Shown here piece after piece: positions 1 to 8,994 of a stretch of 64,000 nucleotides of DNA. The notes under the pieces were generated by a model. The model did no database searches. It had not been told where the DNA came from and worked only from the letters and a program-made list of their open reading frames with translations. The stretch's first letter is position 1; each line of letters starts with the position of its first letter. The DNA is taken from positions 3,162,001 through 3,226,000 of the forward strand of contig NZ_CP033918.1 of NCBI RefSeq assembly GCF_003815675.1, in the 5' to 3' direction. The position numbers were made by a program, and so were the translations under genes. The stretch comes from Chryseobacterium sp. G0186 (GTDB taxonomy: Bacteria > Bacteroidota > Bacteroidia > Flavobacteriales > Weeksellaceae).

Positions 1-498
1 ACCGTAAAAAAGAGCATCAGAAATAAGGAAACATTTTTTTTCATATTTACTATTTGAATAATTAGTTAATCATTCTAGCTTTTCGTTACACTTTTTTAAA
101 GATCTGTTTTATCTTCAAAAGTTAAATCTTATCTTAATCAACCCTCTTATAATCTGTCTTTAATTACGAAGAAAGAACTTAAACCACAGAAAATTTGAGA
201 GAAGAATTCAGGTCTTTTTCACTCAAATCACCTCATGTTGAAAAACAAAACACGTAAAATACACATTATCATAATATTGAATAAAAATTAAAAAATATTG
301 ATTTTTATTTTCAAATTAAAAAAATTTCACATAATTACAATAATCAAAATTTAATTTAAAATTATTTCCCTATTTATTGAATTGAAATCATAAAACAAGC
401 AATCTAACTTTATTTTATCAACCTTGAACTTCGATTATTTATCAATCAAAAGCTTTATATTGGTCCCAGAATGGATTTTTTTCCTCAATTTGTGTTTT

Positions 499-523
499 TA
501 CCCTGTAAATCTTTTGCAGGGTA
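499..523. terminator. Hairpin terminator
   Basis: TACCCTG at 499-505 pairs with CAGGGTA at 517-523. The stem can extend inward through a T-G wobble and AAA/TTT pairs. A T-run follows at 524-528. No gene is seen directly before it, so what it terminates is unknown. Confidence 0.5.
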
Positions 524-664
524 TTTTTTGTTATTTGTGCAATAAAACATAAATTTTAGCTCAAAAAGAATAATATTTATGTTTTAATTTAGTCTAAATA
601 ACTAAACAAGATTAAAGTATACCTTAAAAAAAAATTAAAAACAGATTCGTACCCATTTATTTAA

Positions 665-672
665 TAATTTTG
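665..672 (+). promoter_or_regulatory. Promoter -7 box of the cupin-like gene
   Basis: TAATTTTG matches the Bacteroidetes -7 consensus TAnnTTTG and sits 18 bp before the ATG at 691. No clear -33 TTG element was seen. Confidence 0.45.
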
Positions 673-690
673 TAACATAAAATTTACAAA

Positions 691-1572
691 ATGGGAATTA
701 TTTTAAAGCCTATAGATATTGTAGAGGATATTTCTAAAGAAGAATTCTACGAAAAATATCTAAAGCCAAGAAGGCCCGTTGTCATCAGGAATATGGCAAA
801 AAACTGGCCTGCTTACAAAAAATGGACGATGGAATACATGAAGGAGGTTGTAGGAGATGTGGAGGTCCCGTTATATGACAGTTCAAAAGCAGACCCCTCT
901 GCACCCATCAATTCTTCTGCAGCCAAAATGAAATTCGGTGATTATATAGACCTTATCCAAAAGGAACCTACTGATCTGAGAATTTTCCTTTTTGATCCCA
1001 TAAAGTTTGCTCCAAAATTACTTGAAGACTATATTTCGCCAAAGAAATTAATGGGAGGTTTCCTTGATAAGTATCCTAATATGTTCTTTGGAGGAAAGGG
1101 ATCTGTAACGTTTTTGCATTTTGATATTGATATGGCTCATATCTTCCATACTCACTTCAACGGAAGAAAGCATGTTCTTCTTTTTGACTATAAGTGGAGG
1201 GAAAGACTGTATCAGATCCCGTATGCAACCTACGCACTGGAGGATTATGATATTGAAAATCCTGATTTCACAAAGTTTCCTGCGCTGGACGGTGTGGAAG
1301 GGATTGAATGTTACCTTGAGCATGGAGATACATTATTTATGCCTACCGGATGGTGGCATTGGATGAAATATCTGGATGGATCTTTCTCCATCTCGCTAAG
1401 GGCATGGGACAAATCGTGGGCAGTAAAGGCGCATTCTTTATGGAACCTAACTGTACAACGTAAATTTGATGACATCATGAAGTCCAATTTCAAAAAGAAG
1501 TATATGGACTGGAAAGAAAAGGTCGCCATTAAAAGAGCTGAGATTGCATTAAAAAGAGGTCTCCCTAAATAA
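691..1572 (+). CDS. Cupin-like (JmjC-related) domain protein
   Basis: A 293-residue soluble protein of the cupin_8/JmjC-like family, which are Fe(II)- and 2-oxoglutarate-dependent oxygenases related to FIH-type hydroxylases. The N-terminal part carries the family's RRPVVIRNMAKNWPA stretch (about residues 27-41). The metal site is visible as His-Phe-Asp (about H143 and D145) and a distal His in GWWHW (about residue 222), so the facial triad is intact. There is no signal peptide. The gene stands alone, with its own promoter box and a strong terminator shared with the convergent peptidase gene. Its substrate cannot be told from sequence; a protein or peptide hydroxylase is the family expectation. 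Confidence 0.85.
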   Translation: MGIILKPIDIVEDISKEEFYEKYLKPRRPVVIRNMAKNWPAYKKWTMEYMKEVVGDVEVPLYDSSKADPSAPINSSAAKMKFGDYIDLIQKEPTDLRIFLFDPIKFAPKLLEDYISPKKLMGGFLDKYPNMFFGGKGSVTFLHFDIDMAHIFHTHFNGRKHVLLFDYKWRERLYQIPYATYALEDYDIENPDFTKFPALDGVEGIECYLEHGDTLFMPTGWWHWMKYLDGSFSISLRAWDKSWAVKAHSLWNLTVQRKFDDIMKSNFKKKYMDWKEKVAIKRAEIALKRGLPK

Positions 1573-1604
1573 AAAAAAGACGTTTCAAATGAAACGTCTT
1601 TTTT
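1573..1604. terminator. Bidirectional hairpin terminator
   Basis: A 14-bp perfect stem (1573-1586 with 1591-1604, core GACGTTTC/GAAACGTC) has loop AAAT, with an A-run before and a T-run after. It lies directly after the cupin-like gene and 26 bp from the stop of the convergent peptidase gene, so it can serve both. Confidence 0.85.
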
Positions 1605-1630
1605 TAGTTTAAAAACTGTTTATCAACACA

Positions 1631-3355
1631 TTACAACACTCTATACACAGGATACTGTCTGAAAGTTTTTTCCTCAAAATAGGGAGAGTGTCTGTAGATC
1701 CAATCCAGCTGTACTTCACCGTCTTCAGCCAGTTTTTTATCTGATTTTTTAGCCGCTTCAAAGTTTTCCTTTAGCTTTTTGTCATTTTTCAACAGTTCTG
1801 CAGCTGTATCTTCAAAAATATAGGCTGAATAATATTCTTTCTGGGCCAGAATTCCATCAAAAAAATTCCAGTTAAAAAAGGAGTCTAATGCCTCAGGCTC
1901 AAGTGTTTCAACAATATATTTTACGCCATGCTGACTGGTAGAAACCATATAATCTCCTGCATTGGCAACAATGTTTCTTTTTGTAGGGGCTACCGTAGTT
2001 TCATAGTGTAGATAATGTCCCTCATAGGGGTTTTTTACTGTTTTAAAATCTTTAATTTTATAGGATTCCACTGCGATAGTACTGTCTTTCTGAATTGGCT
2101 TCATCTGAATTCCGTTTCTTTTAAATTCTTCAATCACTCTGTATTGCGACTGTGGAATGACATAGTATTTAGGAATGGTAATATATCCTGTGGGAACGGC
2201 AGTAGTAAACAGTTTAATATTTTTTGTAAAGGGCTTATTTCTGTCATAGTATAATCTCGGTTTTCCGGAGACTTCACTGGGTTTATATTTTCCTTCATAT
2301 CCCTTAAAATCCATGGTGGTATATTGTGTAGAATCAATTTTCCAGCGGATTCCATACGGTTTTCCTGCCTGATATTGTTTGAGATTATCTACACGAAGCT
2401 GTTTTATTTTTTGATAGTCTTTATCCAGATTCTGAAGATTAACCAGCATATATTTGTAGGTAGCATCTACTCTTTTATCATAGGGTTTCAGCATGTGGGT
2501 TTCCGTAACGGTTCCTAATGAATTGAATAAGGTAGTATATCCTGTAGAATATCTTGGGGAATCTTCAAAGGATGCAAAACCAACTTCTGGAACATCTCCA
2601 TGAATGTTTACATAAGGTGTACTTTCGTAACCTAATTTCTTCATATCATCAAGGTTTTTAGCCTGATAATCGTTATAAAAATAAGAACCAAGCACATTTC
2701 CCAAACGTTCTTTAAATGTTGAAATATAGGTAAATGTATATTGGTAATCGGCCCCGTTGCTGACGTGGTTATCAATAAAAACATCTGGTTTCAGCCACTG
2801 ATAGATCTCCTGAAAGCTTTTGGCGTTTTTAGTATCTGCTTTAATAAAATCTCTGTTCAGATCATAGTTTCTTGCATTTCCTCTGAATCCGTATTGTTCC
2901 GGACCATTTTGATTGGCTCTGGAATGGGATCCCCTATTGAGCATACCACTGATATTATATGCTGAAATAGCTGCAATGATAAAGTTCTGTGGGGTTTTGA
3001 TCTTCCTGGCAGCCAAGTCCCGCATCAGCATCATTGTAGCATCAATTCCATCAGGTTCTCCGGGATGAATCCCGTTGTTGACAAAGAGGATCGCTTTATA
3101 TTTTCTTAGCTTTTCGAGATCTTTTTCAGGAAAAGGATTGTAAATAACTACATAGATGGGCTTTCCATTATCGTCTTCTCCTTTTTTAAGATATTGAATG
3201 CTATTAAAATTCCTGGCCAGATCTTCATAATAGGAGTTCATTTCATTGTAGGTAACGGTTTGGTTTCCATTTCCTTTTTCAAAAGGGATCTGAAATGTTT
3301 TCTGGGCAAAAAATAAGGTAGAACTCAGGGTGAATAAAAGATATTTCAGTTTCAT
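1631..3355 (-). CDS. Secreted M14-family zinc metallocarboxypeptidase
   Basis: A 574-residue exported protein starting at the ATG at 3355; a TTG three codons upstream is less likely because MKLKYLLFTLSSTLFFAQ is a clean signal peptide. The zinc-binding HxxE motif of M14 peptidases is seen in HPGEPDG (about H97 and E100), the second zinc His in DNHVSNG (about H197), and the RNYDLNRDF stretch matches the substrate-binding part of the fold. The C-terminal 200 residues lie outside the catalytic domain and resemble those of other Bacteroidetes M14 proteins. It probably trims peptides in the periplasm or outside the cell. It is monocistronic and convergent with the cupin-like gene. Confidence 0.88.
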   Translation of the reverse strand: MKLKYLLFTLSSTLFFAQKTFQIPFEKGNGNQTVTYNEMNSYYEDLARNFNSIQYLKKGEDDNGKPIYVVIYNPFPEKDLEKLRKYKAILFVNNGIHPGEPDGIDATMMLMRDLAARKIKTPQNFIIAAISAYNISGMLNRGSHSRANQNGPEQYGFRGNARNYDLNRDFIKADTKNAKSFQEIYQWLKPDVFIDNHVSNGADYQYTFTYISTFKERLGNVLGSYFYNDYQAKNLDDMKKLGYESTPYVNIHGDVPEVGFASFEDSPRYSTGYTTLFNSLGTVTETHMLKPYDKRVDATYKYMLVNLQNLDKDYQKIKQLRVDNLKQYQAGKPYGIRWKIDSTQYTTMDFKGYEGKYKPSEVSGKPRLYYDRNKPFTKNIKLFTTAVPTGYITIPKYYVIPQSQYRVIEEFKRNGIQMKPIQKDSTIAVESYKIKDFKTVKNPYEGHYLHYETTVAPTKRNIVANAGDYMVSTSQHGVKYIVETLEPEALDSFFNWNFFDGILAQKEYYSAYIFEDTAAELLKNDKKLKENFEAAKKSDKKLAEDGEVQLDWIYRHSPYFEEKTFRQYPVYRVL

Positions 3356-3429
3356 TGAAGTCAAATTTTCAGACTTTAAAAGTAATGATCTTTTGTGAAA
3401 GGGTAAAAGTGAAATTCTTATTAAAACAG

Positions 3430-3462
3430 AAACCTCACAGGTTTTGGCCGCCAGTGAGGTTT
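3430..3462. terminator. Hairpin after the phosphatase pseudogene
   Basis: AAACCTCAC at 3430-3438 pairs with GTGAGGTTT at 3454-3462 across a 15-nt loop. It lies between the phosphatase pseudogene and the upstream region of the peptidase gene, and probably ends the leftward ADP-ribose transcript. Confidence 0.55.
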
Positions 3463-3512
3463 GTATATCAAAAAGTTGAAAGGCAAATCAATAATCTACT
3501 TCTGCCATCTTA

Positions 3513-4241
3513 TCAATTTCTCCCTTTTTCGTTGGGATACAGGAATGGAAGCGGATCGCTTTGCCAGTATTCTTTGGAATCAATATCCATGATGGATAAG
3601 GCTCCGGTATAGGCAGCTCCGGTATCCATATTCCAAATATTGGCATTGTTAACTGGTGTTGTAATTCCAATATCAAGGGTAGGGGTATGCCCGATAAATA
3701 TTTCTTTATACAGGAGTAATCTTTTAGGATATAATAGGGAATTCTTCTTTAGTTTTTTATCCATGGCTACTGCCGTTTCCCAAAGGGTTCTGTCTCAACG
3801 ATAATTACTGGAATAAACTTCCTTTTCAGGGCCGTGCATGGAAGCATACCCTGCATGAATAAACAACCGATTCTGATCATCAATGTGATAACTTTTCATC
3901 CTTTGAAAGAATTCCAGGTGAAGATCAAGGTCTTCGGGGAGATACCCTGTATAGCTCTCTACGGTACTTTTTCCACCATTAAGAAGCCATAGATCGGGAC
4001 TTTGCCCTAATGCCAGCCAATCTTCACACCAGGCATCATGGTTTCCTTTGATGAAAATACATTCCTGCTGTTCGGAGATTTCCATTAAAAGTTTAATAAT
4101 TTCTGAAGACTCGCTCCATCCGTCCACATAATCCCCAAGAAAAATCAACTGATCATTTTCTGTGACCTCTGCTCTTTCAAGAATCTGCTGTAATGCTCTG
4201 AATCCTCCATGAATATCGCCTATCACTAATGTTCTGCCCAT
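3513..4241 (-). pseudogene. Calcineurin-like metallophosphatase interrupted by an in-frame TGA
   Basis: The N-terminal part (start ATG 4241) is a calcineurin-like serine/threonine phosphatase or nucleotide phosphoesterase: GDIHGG, GDYVDG and KGNHD are the metal-binding motifs, and FIHAG follows. The frame stops at TGA 3795-3797 after SSNYR, yet continues open in the same frame to a TGA at 3513-3515. The readthrough part begins DRTLWETAVAMDKK and contains IGHTPT, the conserved last metal-ligand region. Relatives usually have Trp before DRTLWE, so this looks like a TGG-to-TGA change. About 242 residues would result without it. The gene is last in the ADP-ribose island, 61 bp after kptA. It is either a recent pseudogene or a sequencing error. 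Confidence 0.85.
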
Positions 4242-4302
4242 CAAGTTTATATTTTGTTTATCATTTTAGTTTTCATGGTTTTAATTTGTCACTTCATGCT
4301 TA

Positions 4303-4845
4303 CTATTTGGATATGTATTTTGCATCTATAAAATCTGTCAGCCAGACTCCGTTGGCGGATTGGTAAAAAAGCAATCCATCTTCATGCATTTTTCCTGTCC
4401 TGATGGTGAGGATTATAGGTTTCCCGTGTCTCATTCCCACCTTTGTAGCAGTCTCTTTATCAGCACTTAAGTGTACATGTTGGCGGCTTCTTTTTTCAAT
4501 CCCCTTATCCAAGATGGAAGAAATATTGGATTCTGCTGTTCCATGATAGAGAAATTCCGGAGGCTGCAATGCTTCCAGAGCCAGATCTATACCAATAGAA
4601 TGCCCCTGACTTGATCTGATCAACGTTTTATCTTCATTGAAAGCAAATCTTTTTTTATTATTGGTTTCCACTACCTCATCCAATTCTTCCTTGGTGAAGT
4701 GCATTCTTTTTTTGCCCGATTTTACTCTCAGCTCTTCTACGTTTGCCCAACCATTTTCATCCAATTTCAAGCCAATGCTTTCGGGTTGGTGTCTTAGAAT
4801 CAGGCTTAGAAATTTACTTATTTTCTTTGTTTCTATTTCGTTCAT
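4303..4845 (-). CDS. kptA: RNA 2'-phosphotransferase (Tpt1/KptA family)
   Basis: A 180-residue protein of normal family length. KptA moves the 2'-phosphate of an RNA splice junction to NAD+, releasing nicotinamide and ADP-ribose 1'',2''-cyclic phosphate. Visible motifs are LSLILRHQPESIGL (about residues 13-26) and WANVEEL in the N-terminal winged-helix lobe, and YHGT (about 100-103) plus RQHVHLS (about 120-126) in the ADP-ribosyltransferase-like lobe. In bacteria, which lack the matching tRNA splicing, its substrate is unclear. It lies 47 bp after the ADP-ribosylglycohydrolase gene and before the broken phosphatase gene, fitting a role in NAD+-dependent phosphate removal followed by ADP-ribose processing. 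Confidence 0.93.
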   Translation of the reverse strand: MNEIETKKISKFLSLILRHQPESIGLKLDENGWANVEELRVKSGKKRMHFTKEELDEVVETNNKKRFAFNEDKTLIRSSQGHSIGIDLALEALQPPEFLYHGTAESNISSILDKGIEKRSRQHVHLSADKETATKVGMRHGKPIILTIRTGKMHEDGLLFYQSANGVWLTDFIDAKYISK

Positions 4846-4892
4846 TTTCGTGTTTTTATTATTATGATATTGCTTTGATCAACTTTTCATTG

Positions 4893-5834
4893 TTATATGG
4901 CATACTTATTTTCTAATCGTTGGCATAGGGCCTCAATATCATCCTTTCTCACCAGCTCATTCATCCATTCCTTCGGAATACTTTCGAAGCCATAGTAAAT
5001 TCCGGCAATTCCTCCTGTAATAGCTCCGGTAGTGTCCGTATCTTCTCCTAGGTTTATCGCTTTCAAAACAGCTTCTGAGTAGCTTTCTGAGTTTAAAAAA
5101 CACCATAGGGAAGCTTCGAGACTGTGGAGAACATATCCCCCACTTTTGATTTCATTTTCGGGATATCCGGAGATATCATGTTTTAAAATTTTATTAAAAA
5201 GGACAATCTCATCTGGGTTAAATCCTTGTTCTAATGCATATTCCAAAACTATCTTTTGTGTATTCGTATATGCTTCTTTTTTGTCCTTACCTTTCAACAA
5301 CTGAATAGCAAAAATCACATAGATAAAGCATGCAAAAACAGAGCGAAAATGACCGTGAGTAATTGTTGAAACTTCTTTTACTGTATTGTAAAGCTTCTGA
5401 ATACTGTCTTCGTTTTCAAGATAAAAAGCAAGGGGAAGAATCCTCATCAGAGAACCATTTCCATTATCTTCTTCAAAAATATTTCCTGAAAATCTAGCAC
5501 TCTCGCCTTTGATTAATCTTGCCAAAGCATGTCTTGTTGTTCCTCCGATATCAAAAAGCTTTCCATGAGCAGTCCAGTGACCGTATTTGTACCATTTTAC
5601 AAAGCTTTGTCCTATTTTTTCCAGATCATATCCTTTAATAAGTTGTTCAGCTAAGCAAAGAGTAAGAGAACTGTCATCACTCCAAGTTCCCTTGGGTTGA
5701 TTCCAAGACATATATTCCAGCATTTTTATTACTGGATTTATTTTTAGATCTTCCCTTTTTTTAAATTCTACCGGAACACCCAAAGCATCTCCAATACAAA
5801 CGCCCATGATCCCAGCTTTTATTCTATTTTCCAT
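4893..5834 (-). CDS. ADP-ribosylglycohydrolase family protein (DraG/ARH-like)
   Basis: A 313-residue cytosolic hydrolase of the DraG/ARH fold, which removes ADP-ribose from proteins, nucleic acids or small molecules using two Mg2+ ions. Metal-site motifs are present: GDALGVPVEF (about residues 16-25), TWSDDSSLTL (about 50), GNGSLMR, and EDTDTTGAITGG near residue 264. All key acidic residues appear intact, so it should be active. Its ATG overlaps the TGA of the sirtuin gene by one base, which indicates translational coupling. Its neighbours suggest that it erases marks or metabolites made by NAD+-using enzymes of the same operon. Confidence 0.93.
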   Translation of the reverse strand: MENRIKAGIMGVCIGDALGVPVEFKKREDLKINPVIKMLEYMSWNQPKGTWSDDSSLTLCLAEQLIKGYDLEKIGQSFVKWYKYGHWTAHGKLFDIGGTTRHALARLIKGESARFSGNIFEEDNGNGSLMRILPLAFYLENEDSIQKLYNTVKEVSTITHGHFRSVFACFIYVIFAIQLLKGKDKKEAYTNTQKIVLEYALEQGFNPDEIVLFNKILKHDISGYPENEIKSGGYVLHSLEASLWCFLNSESYSEAVLKAINLGEDTDTTGAITGGIAGIYYGFESIPKEWMNELVRKDDIEALCQRLENKYAI

Positions 5835-6520
5835 CAGGCAAGACTTAGCAGTTTATCAAATAGTAATTTCATCCCTTTTGTAGCGGGTTCTTTCATTACT
5901 ACCGCTCTCTGTCCGTATCCAAAACCTGTTTCGTTGGGATTGATCACAATTAAAAGACAATCATCCTTGATATCATGAATCAATCCTGCTGCTGGATATA
6001 CCTGTAGTGAGGTTCCTATTACGATTAAGATATCTGAATCTTTTACCAGTTCTCTTGCCGTTTGATATAAAGGAACATCTTCTCCAAACCAGACAATAAA
6101 TGGTCTTAGCTGTGCTCCGTCTTCGGCCTTATCCCCTATTTTGATATCTTCTTTCTGTTCATAAATAAAGCTTTTATTATTGCATGAGCAAGACTTAAAC
6201 AGCTCTCCATGAATATGAAGAATATTAGTAGATCCTGCTCTTTCGTGTAAATCATCTATGTTTTGGGTAATGATCTGAACCTCAAAATGCTTTTCCAATT
6301 CGGCTAATAATTGATGTGCTTCATTAGGTTCTACTTCATGAAGCTGACGTCTTCTCTGATTGTAAAAATCCAATACCAGCTCTCTGTCTTTTCTCCATCC
6401 TTCCGGGCTTGCCACATCCGTTACTTTATGATTTTCCCAGAGACCATCTCCGTCTCTGAATGTTTGTATTCCGCTTTCGGCACTGATTCCCGCACCGCTT
6501 AATATGGTTAGTTTTTTCAT
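5834..6520 (-). CDS. Sir2-family NAD+-dependent protein deacylase
   Basis: A 228-residue sirtuin, close to bacterial CobB in length. Motifs in order are GAGISAESGIQTFRD (from about residue 9, NAD+ binding), TQNIDDLHERAGS (about 80), the catalytic His in LHIHGE (about 103), and VIGTSLQVYPAAG. Only two cysteines (SCSC) remain where the zinc ribbon normally has four, so that module is reduced. Sirtuins make O-acyl-ADP-ribose from NAD+ and acyl-lysine; the macrodomain gene just upstream could hydrolyse that product. The gene follows the macrodomain gene by 4 bp and overlaps the glycohydrolase gene by 1 bp. Confidence 0.92.
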   Translation of the reverse strand: MKKLTILSGAGISAESGIQTFRDGDGLWENHKVTDVASPEGWRKDRELVLDFYNQRRRQLHEVEPNEAHQLLAELEKHFEVQIITQNIDDLHERAGSTNILHIHGELFKSCSCNNKSFIYEQKEDIKIGDKAEDGAQLRPFIVWFGEDVPLYQTARELVKDSDILIVIGTSLQVYPAAGLIHDIKDDCLLIVINPNETGFGYGQRAVVMKEPATKGMKLLFDKLLSLA

Positions 6521-6524
6521 TGGT

Positions 6525-7031
6525 TTAATCTAATAGTTTTTTGTAAATCATTTCATTTTCATCATCAAAACAGACAAAAATAATTTTTTCAATGATTTCT
6601 GATTGAAATTTTTTGACCTCAGCTACAGCAATTTTTCCGGCTAATTCTTTGGGAAATCGATAAATACCTGTACTGATATTAGGAAAAGCAATGGTTTTCG
6701 CGCCAAGACTCTCTGCAAGCTTTAGAGAATTTTTATAACAATCTGACAATAGCTTTGAGCATTTCTCCTCATCATCATTCCAAAACGGCCCGACTGTGTG
6801 AATAACATATTCTGCAGGAAGGTTGCCTGCTGTGGTTGCCACTGCTTTTCCTGTATCACATTTTCCTTGTCTGTTTCTTATCTTCATGCATTCCTCCAAA
6901 ATCTGTGGCCCACCAGCACGGTGTATTGCTCCATCAACACCGCCTCCACCCAACAAGGATGAATTGGCTGCATTTATAATGGCATCTGCATGAATCTTTG
7001 TAATATCTCCTTTTATTATTTCAATTTTCAT
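6525..7031 (-). CDS. Macrodomain protein, predicted ADP-ribose (O-acetyl-ADP-ribose) hydrolase
   Basis: A 168-residue single macrodomain of the MacroD type, starting at ATG 7031. A TTG at 7067 would overlap the upstream stop and add twelve residues with no family match. INAANSS (about 22-28) and [14 protein letters not shown] (about 31-44) form the catalytic and ADP-ribose-binding loops; TVGPFW and [10 protein letters not shown] complete the pocket. MacroD enzymes remove mono-ADP-ribose from acidic residues and deacetylate O-acetyl-ADP-ribose, the sirtuin product. It sits between the PurA-like gene and the sirtuin gene in one transcript. Confidence 0.93.
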   Translation of the reverse strand: MKIEIIKGDITKIHADAIINAANSSLLGGGGVDGAIHRAGGPQILEECMKIRNRQGKCDTGKAVATTAGNLPAEYVIHTVGPFWNDDEEKCSKLLSDCYKNSLKLAESLGAKTIAFPNISTGIYRFPKELAGKIAVAEVKKFQSEIIEKIIFVCFDDENEMIYKKLLD

Positions 7032-7063
7032 AATTGGCTGTTTTATCAATTTCTTCCTAAGAA

Positions 7064-8137
7064 TCAAAAAAGCTTTTTAAAATCCTTTGAATAAGGAGAA
7101 TATGATCCATACACAGTATCAAATTCCGTTTTCAGATTCTCTGTTTTAAATTCTTCTTTGATCTGATCCAAACAGGTCACCACCAGGTTCTTCTTGACTG
7201 AGGAAACGTAGGCATGATCCAGTTTCAAGGCATAGTTCAATAGATCATAGTCTATTTCTCCTAACCGAAGTTCCTTTTGGTATTCATTAAAGGTACAGGT
7301 TTCCTCTTCATTATTCTTTAAAAAGATTTCTCTCTCATTGCTCATCCAGCCATTCCCATGACGCGTTGCATAGCTTCTGGTTACATAGTACATTTCTATT
7401 TCTTCAATCTTAAGACATTTACAGATCTCACAGGCATTTTTTGAGGTGGTATGAGCATACGTTACATTGGGAAAAACTCCGTGATCCATATCCAGTAAAA
7501 TTCCCTGACTTCCCTCAAAAATAAGATTATCAAATGATTTCAGATAGGTATAGTCATCAATTTTCCAGTCGATCTGATCAATGGCTTCTAAAAAAGGCTT
7601 CAACAGTGTTTCTATCTCTTCTGTCTCCATAAAACCATAGTAATAAGCAATTCCTTTCAGCTTTTCTATGAACATTTCCCTTGGAGCAATCAGATCAACG
7701 GCAAATAGTTTATAGGGGGTTTCATGTCTTTTCATGGTAGCACCTATTCCTTTTCCGCAGGTTCCATGTTCCAGATTTTTAGCATTGGTTCTGTTTTGCC
7801 AAACATCAAAAGGCGTAGTGATTTTAGCCAGCGGGTGAATATGGAGTTCTGTATTTCCATTTTTAGCATTTAATTCTTCCCTTTCATTCAGTAAAAATTG
7901 AGGATGAATCGTACAGTGTTCTGAAAAGTAAGAAGGCAATCCCCGAAGTGCTCCGCTTGCAAAACTGGAATGAACATGTTTTTTTTCATCAATCATTACC
8001 GTATGAGCTGCCTGCTGTCCTCCTGAAAATCTGATTACCACAGAATCCGGGTTTTGTTGAGCTAAAAAATCGGTTGTAATTCCTTTTCCTTCATCCCCGA
8101 AACCTAATCCTATAACTATTTGTGCCTTTTTCATCAT
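7064..8137 (-). CDS. Adenylosuccinate-synthetase-like ligase (divergent PurA paralogue)
   Basis: A 357-residue protein, about 70 shorter than canonical PurA, which joins IMP and aspartate using GTP. The phosphate-binding GDEGKG, the GTCGKGIG stretch and [11 protein letters not shown] are kept. Other places differ: the usual GGHNAGHT loop is GGQQAAHT, and the Arg-rich aspartate loop (TTGRRRR type) is replaced by an [12 protein letters not shown] sequence. This suggests another nucleotide or amino-acid substrate. Its place between a VWA gene (stop 8138, adjacent to this ATG) and a macrodomain gene argues against a housekeeping purine role. A second, normal purA would be expected elsewhere in the genome. 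Shortness and the altered loop also recall phage PurZ-type enzymes; I cannot decide between them. Confidence 0.85.
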   Translation of the reverse strand: MMKKAQIVIGLGFGDEGKGITTDFLAQQNPDSVVIRFSGGQQAAHTVMIDEKKHVHSSFASGALRGLPSYFSEHCTIHPQFLLNEREELNAKNGNTELHIHPLAKITTPFDVWQNRTNAKNLEHGTCGKGIGATMKRHETPYKLFAVDLIAPREMFIEKLKGIAYYYGFMETEEIETLLKPFLEAIDQIDWKIDDYTYLKSFDNLIFEGSQGILLDMDHGVFPNVTYAHTTSKNACEICKCLKIEEIEMYYVTRSYATRHGNGWMSNEREIFLKNNEEETCTFNEYQKELRLGEIDYDLLNYALKLDHAYVSSVKKNLVVTCLDQIKEEFKTENLKTEFDTVYGSYSPYSKDFKKLF

Positions 8138-8992
8138 CTAAAGCATTTGAATGTTGTCTAATCCTCCTGTATTGAGTATTGCAATTGTTTTTTCTTTATA
8201 TTTTTCACAGATAATATTCCTAATAACATTTGGAATATCTCTATGATCTTCTATTGATATACAATTCTGCCCTAATAATTCTTTCCAGCCTCTGTCTGCC
8301 CTCACCGCCTGATCGGAATGCAATACGCTGATGTGATATACTTCATAGCGTTTTTGTGCTTCTTCCAGCAGTTCATAATGAGTATAGGTTTGCTGTCCTG
8401 AACCCATAATTTCCCTAATGGCAGATGCAGGAAGAACTTTAAGACACGGTTCGTCTCCTACGGTAAACAGCAGCCCTTTCTTTTTTCTTTTTTCAAAGGC
8501 ATCTGTTCTGGTATGAAAAGCGGCAAAATACCAAGCCAAAAGATAGCTTTCACCTGCATTTCCACCTCCGCCGGATTCAATATAGGTGCGGGTAAGCCAC
8601 ATATCCAGCTCTTCATCTCCGGACTCAAATTGTCCCACCTGTAGCGGATAGCCATCACATTCATGGTCTCCAATTCCTAAAAACAATAAAGCCGGATCCG
8701 GCACTCCGCCCTGAATAATTCCTCCCATCAGCTTAGGTAAGCCCTCTCTGATCAACTCATGAGGGATGTGTCCCATACTTCCTGTTACATCCAATCCCAA
8801 AATGATGGGAACTGAATTCGGGTGTACTTCTGAGTCTCTGGCTTCCCTGAAAGAAATACCATGAGGATTCATGGATTCATGTGCCTTTCTTTTGGCATTT
8901 TGAGTGAAGATCTCACCTGCGGATTTTGTTCCGTAACCTGCTTTGCTTGCTCTATCGTAACGAGCGTCCATATCGTATCTTGTACTTCCCAT
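8138..8992 (-). CDS. VWA-like domain protein
   Basis: A 284-residue cytosolic protein with a von Willebrand factor A-like fold: PIILGLDVTGSMGHIPHEL carries the metal-ion-dependent adhesion motif DxTGS at about residue 72. GDHECDG, GGGGNAGES and GDEPCLK fit later parts of the fold. No signal peptide or membrane segment is seen. It is preceded by the coiled-coil gene (2-bp gap) and followed directly by the PurA-like gene. VWA proteins commonly act as scaffolds with AAA ATPases or enzymes; none of those partners is here. Its job in the ADP-ribose operon is unknown. Confidence 0.8.
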   Translation of the reverse strand: MGSTRYDMDARYDRASKAGYGTKSAGEIFTQNAKRKAHESMNPHGISFREARDSEVHPNSVPIILGLDVTGSMGHIPHELIREGLPKLMGGIIQGGVPDPALLFLGIGDHECDGYPLQVGQFESGDEELDMWLTRTYIESGGGGNAGESYLLAWYFAAFHTRTDAFEKRKKKGLLFTVGDEPCLKVLPASAIREIMGSGQQTYTHYELLEEAQKRYEVYHISVLHSDQAVRADRGWKELLGQNCISIEDHRDIPNVIRNIICEKYKEKTIAILNTGGLDNIQML

Positions 8993-8994
8993 GA

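Larger units (their letters stand above)
1..690. other. AT-rich intergenic region, no gene seen
   Basis: No convincing coding region or tRNA was recognised in this very AT-rich stretch. It contains a hairpin with a T-run at 499-528, probably the terminator of a gene that ends to the left of the window or a remnant of one, and the promoter of the cupin-like gene near its right end. The left part shows only homopolymer-rich DNA. Confidence 0.6.

Noticed and set aside
3513..4241. TGA read as tryptophan by genetic-code change or recoding
   Set aside because: Nearby genes use TGG for Trp and end normally with TGA, and no recoding structure was seen; a nonsense mutation or sequencing error is simpler.
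4846..4892. A fifth NrtR-type operator before kptA
   Set aside because: CGTGTTT-TTAT-TATTAT keeps only part of the left half-site and none of the right half's ACAC; the short gap fits continuous transcription instead.
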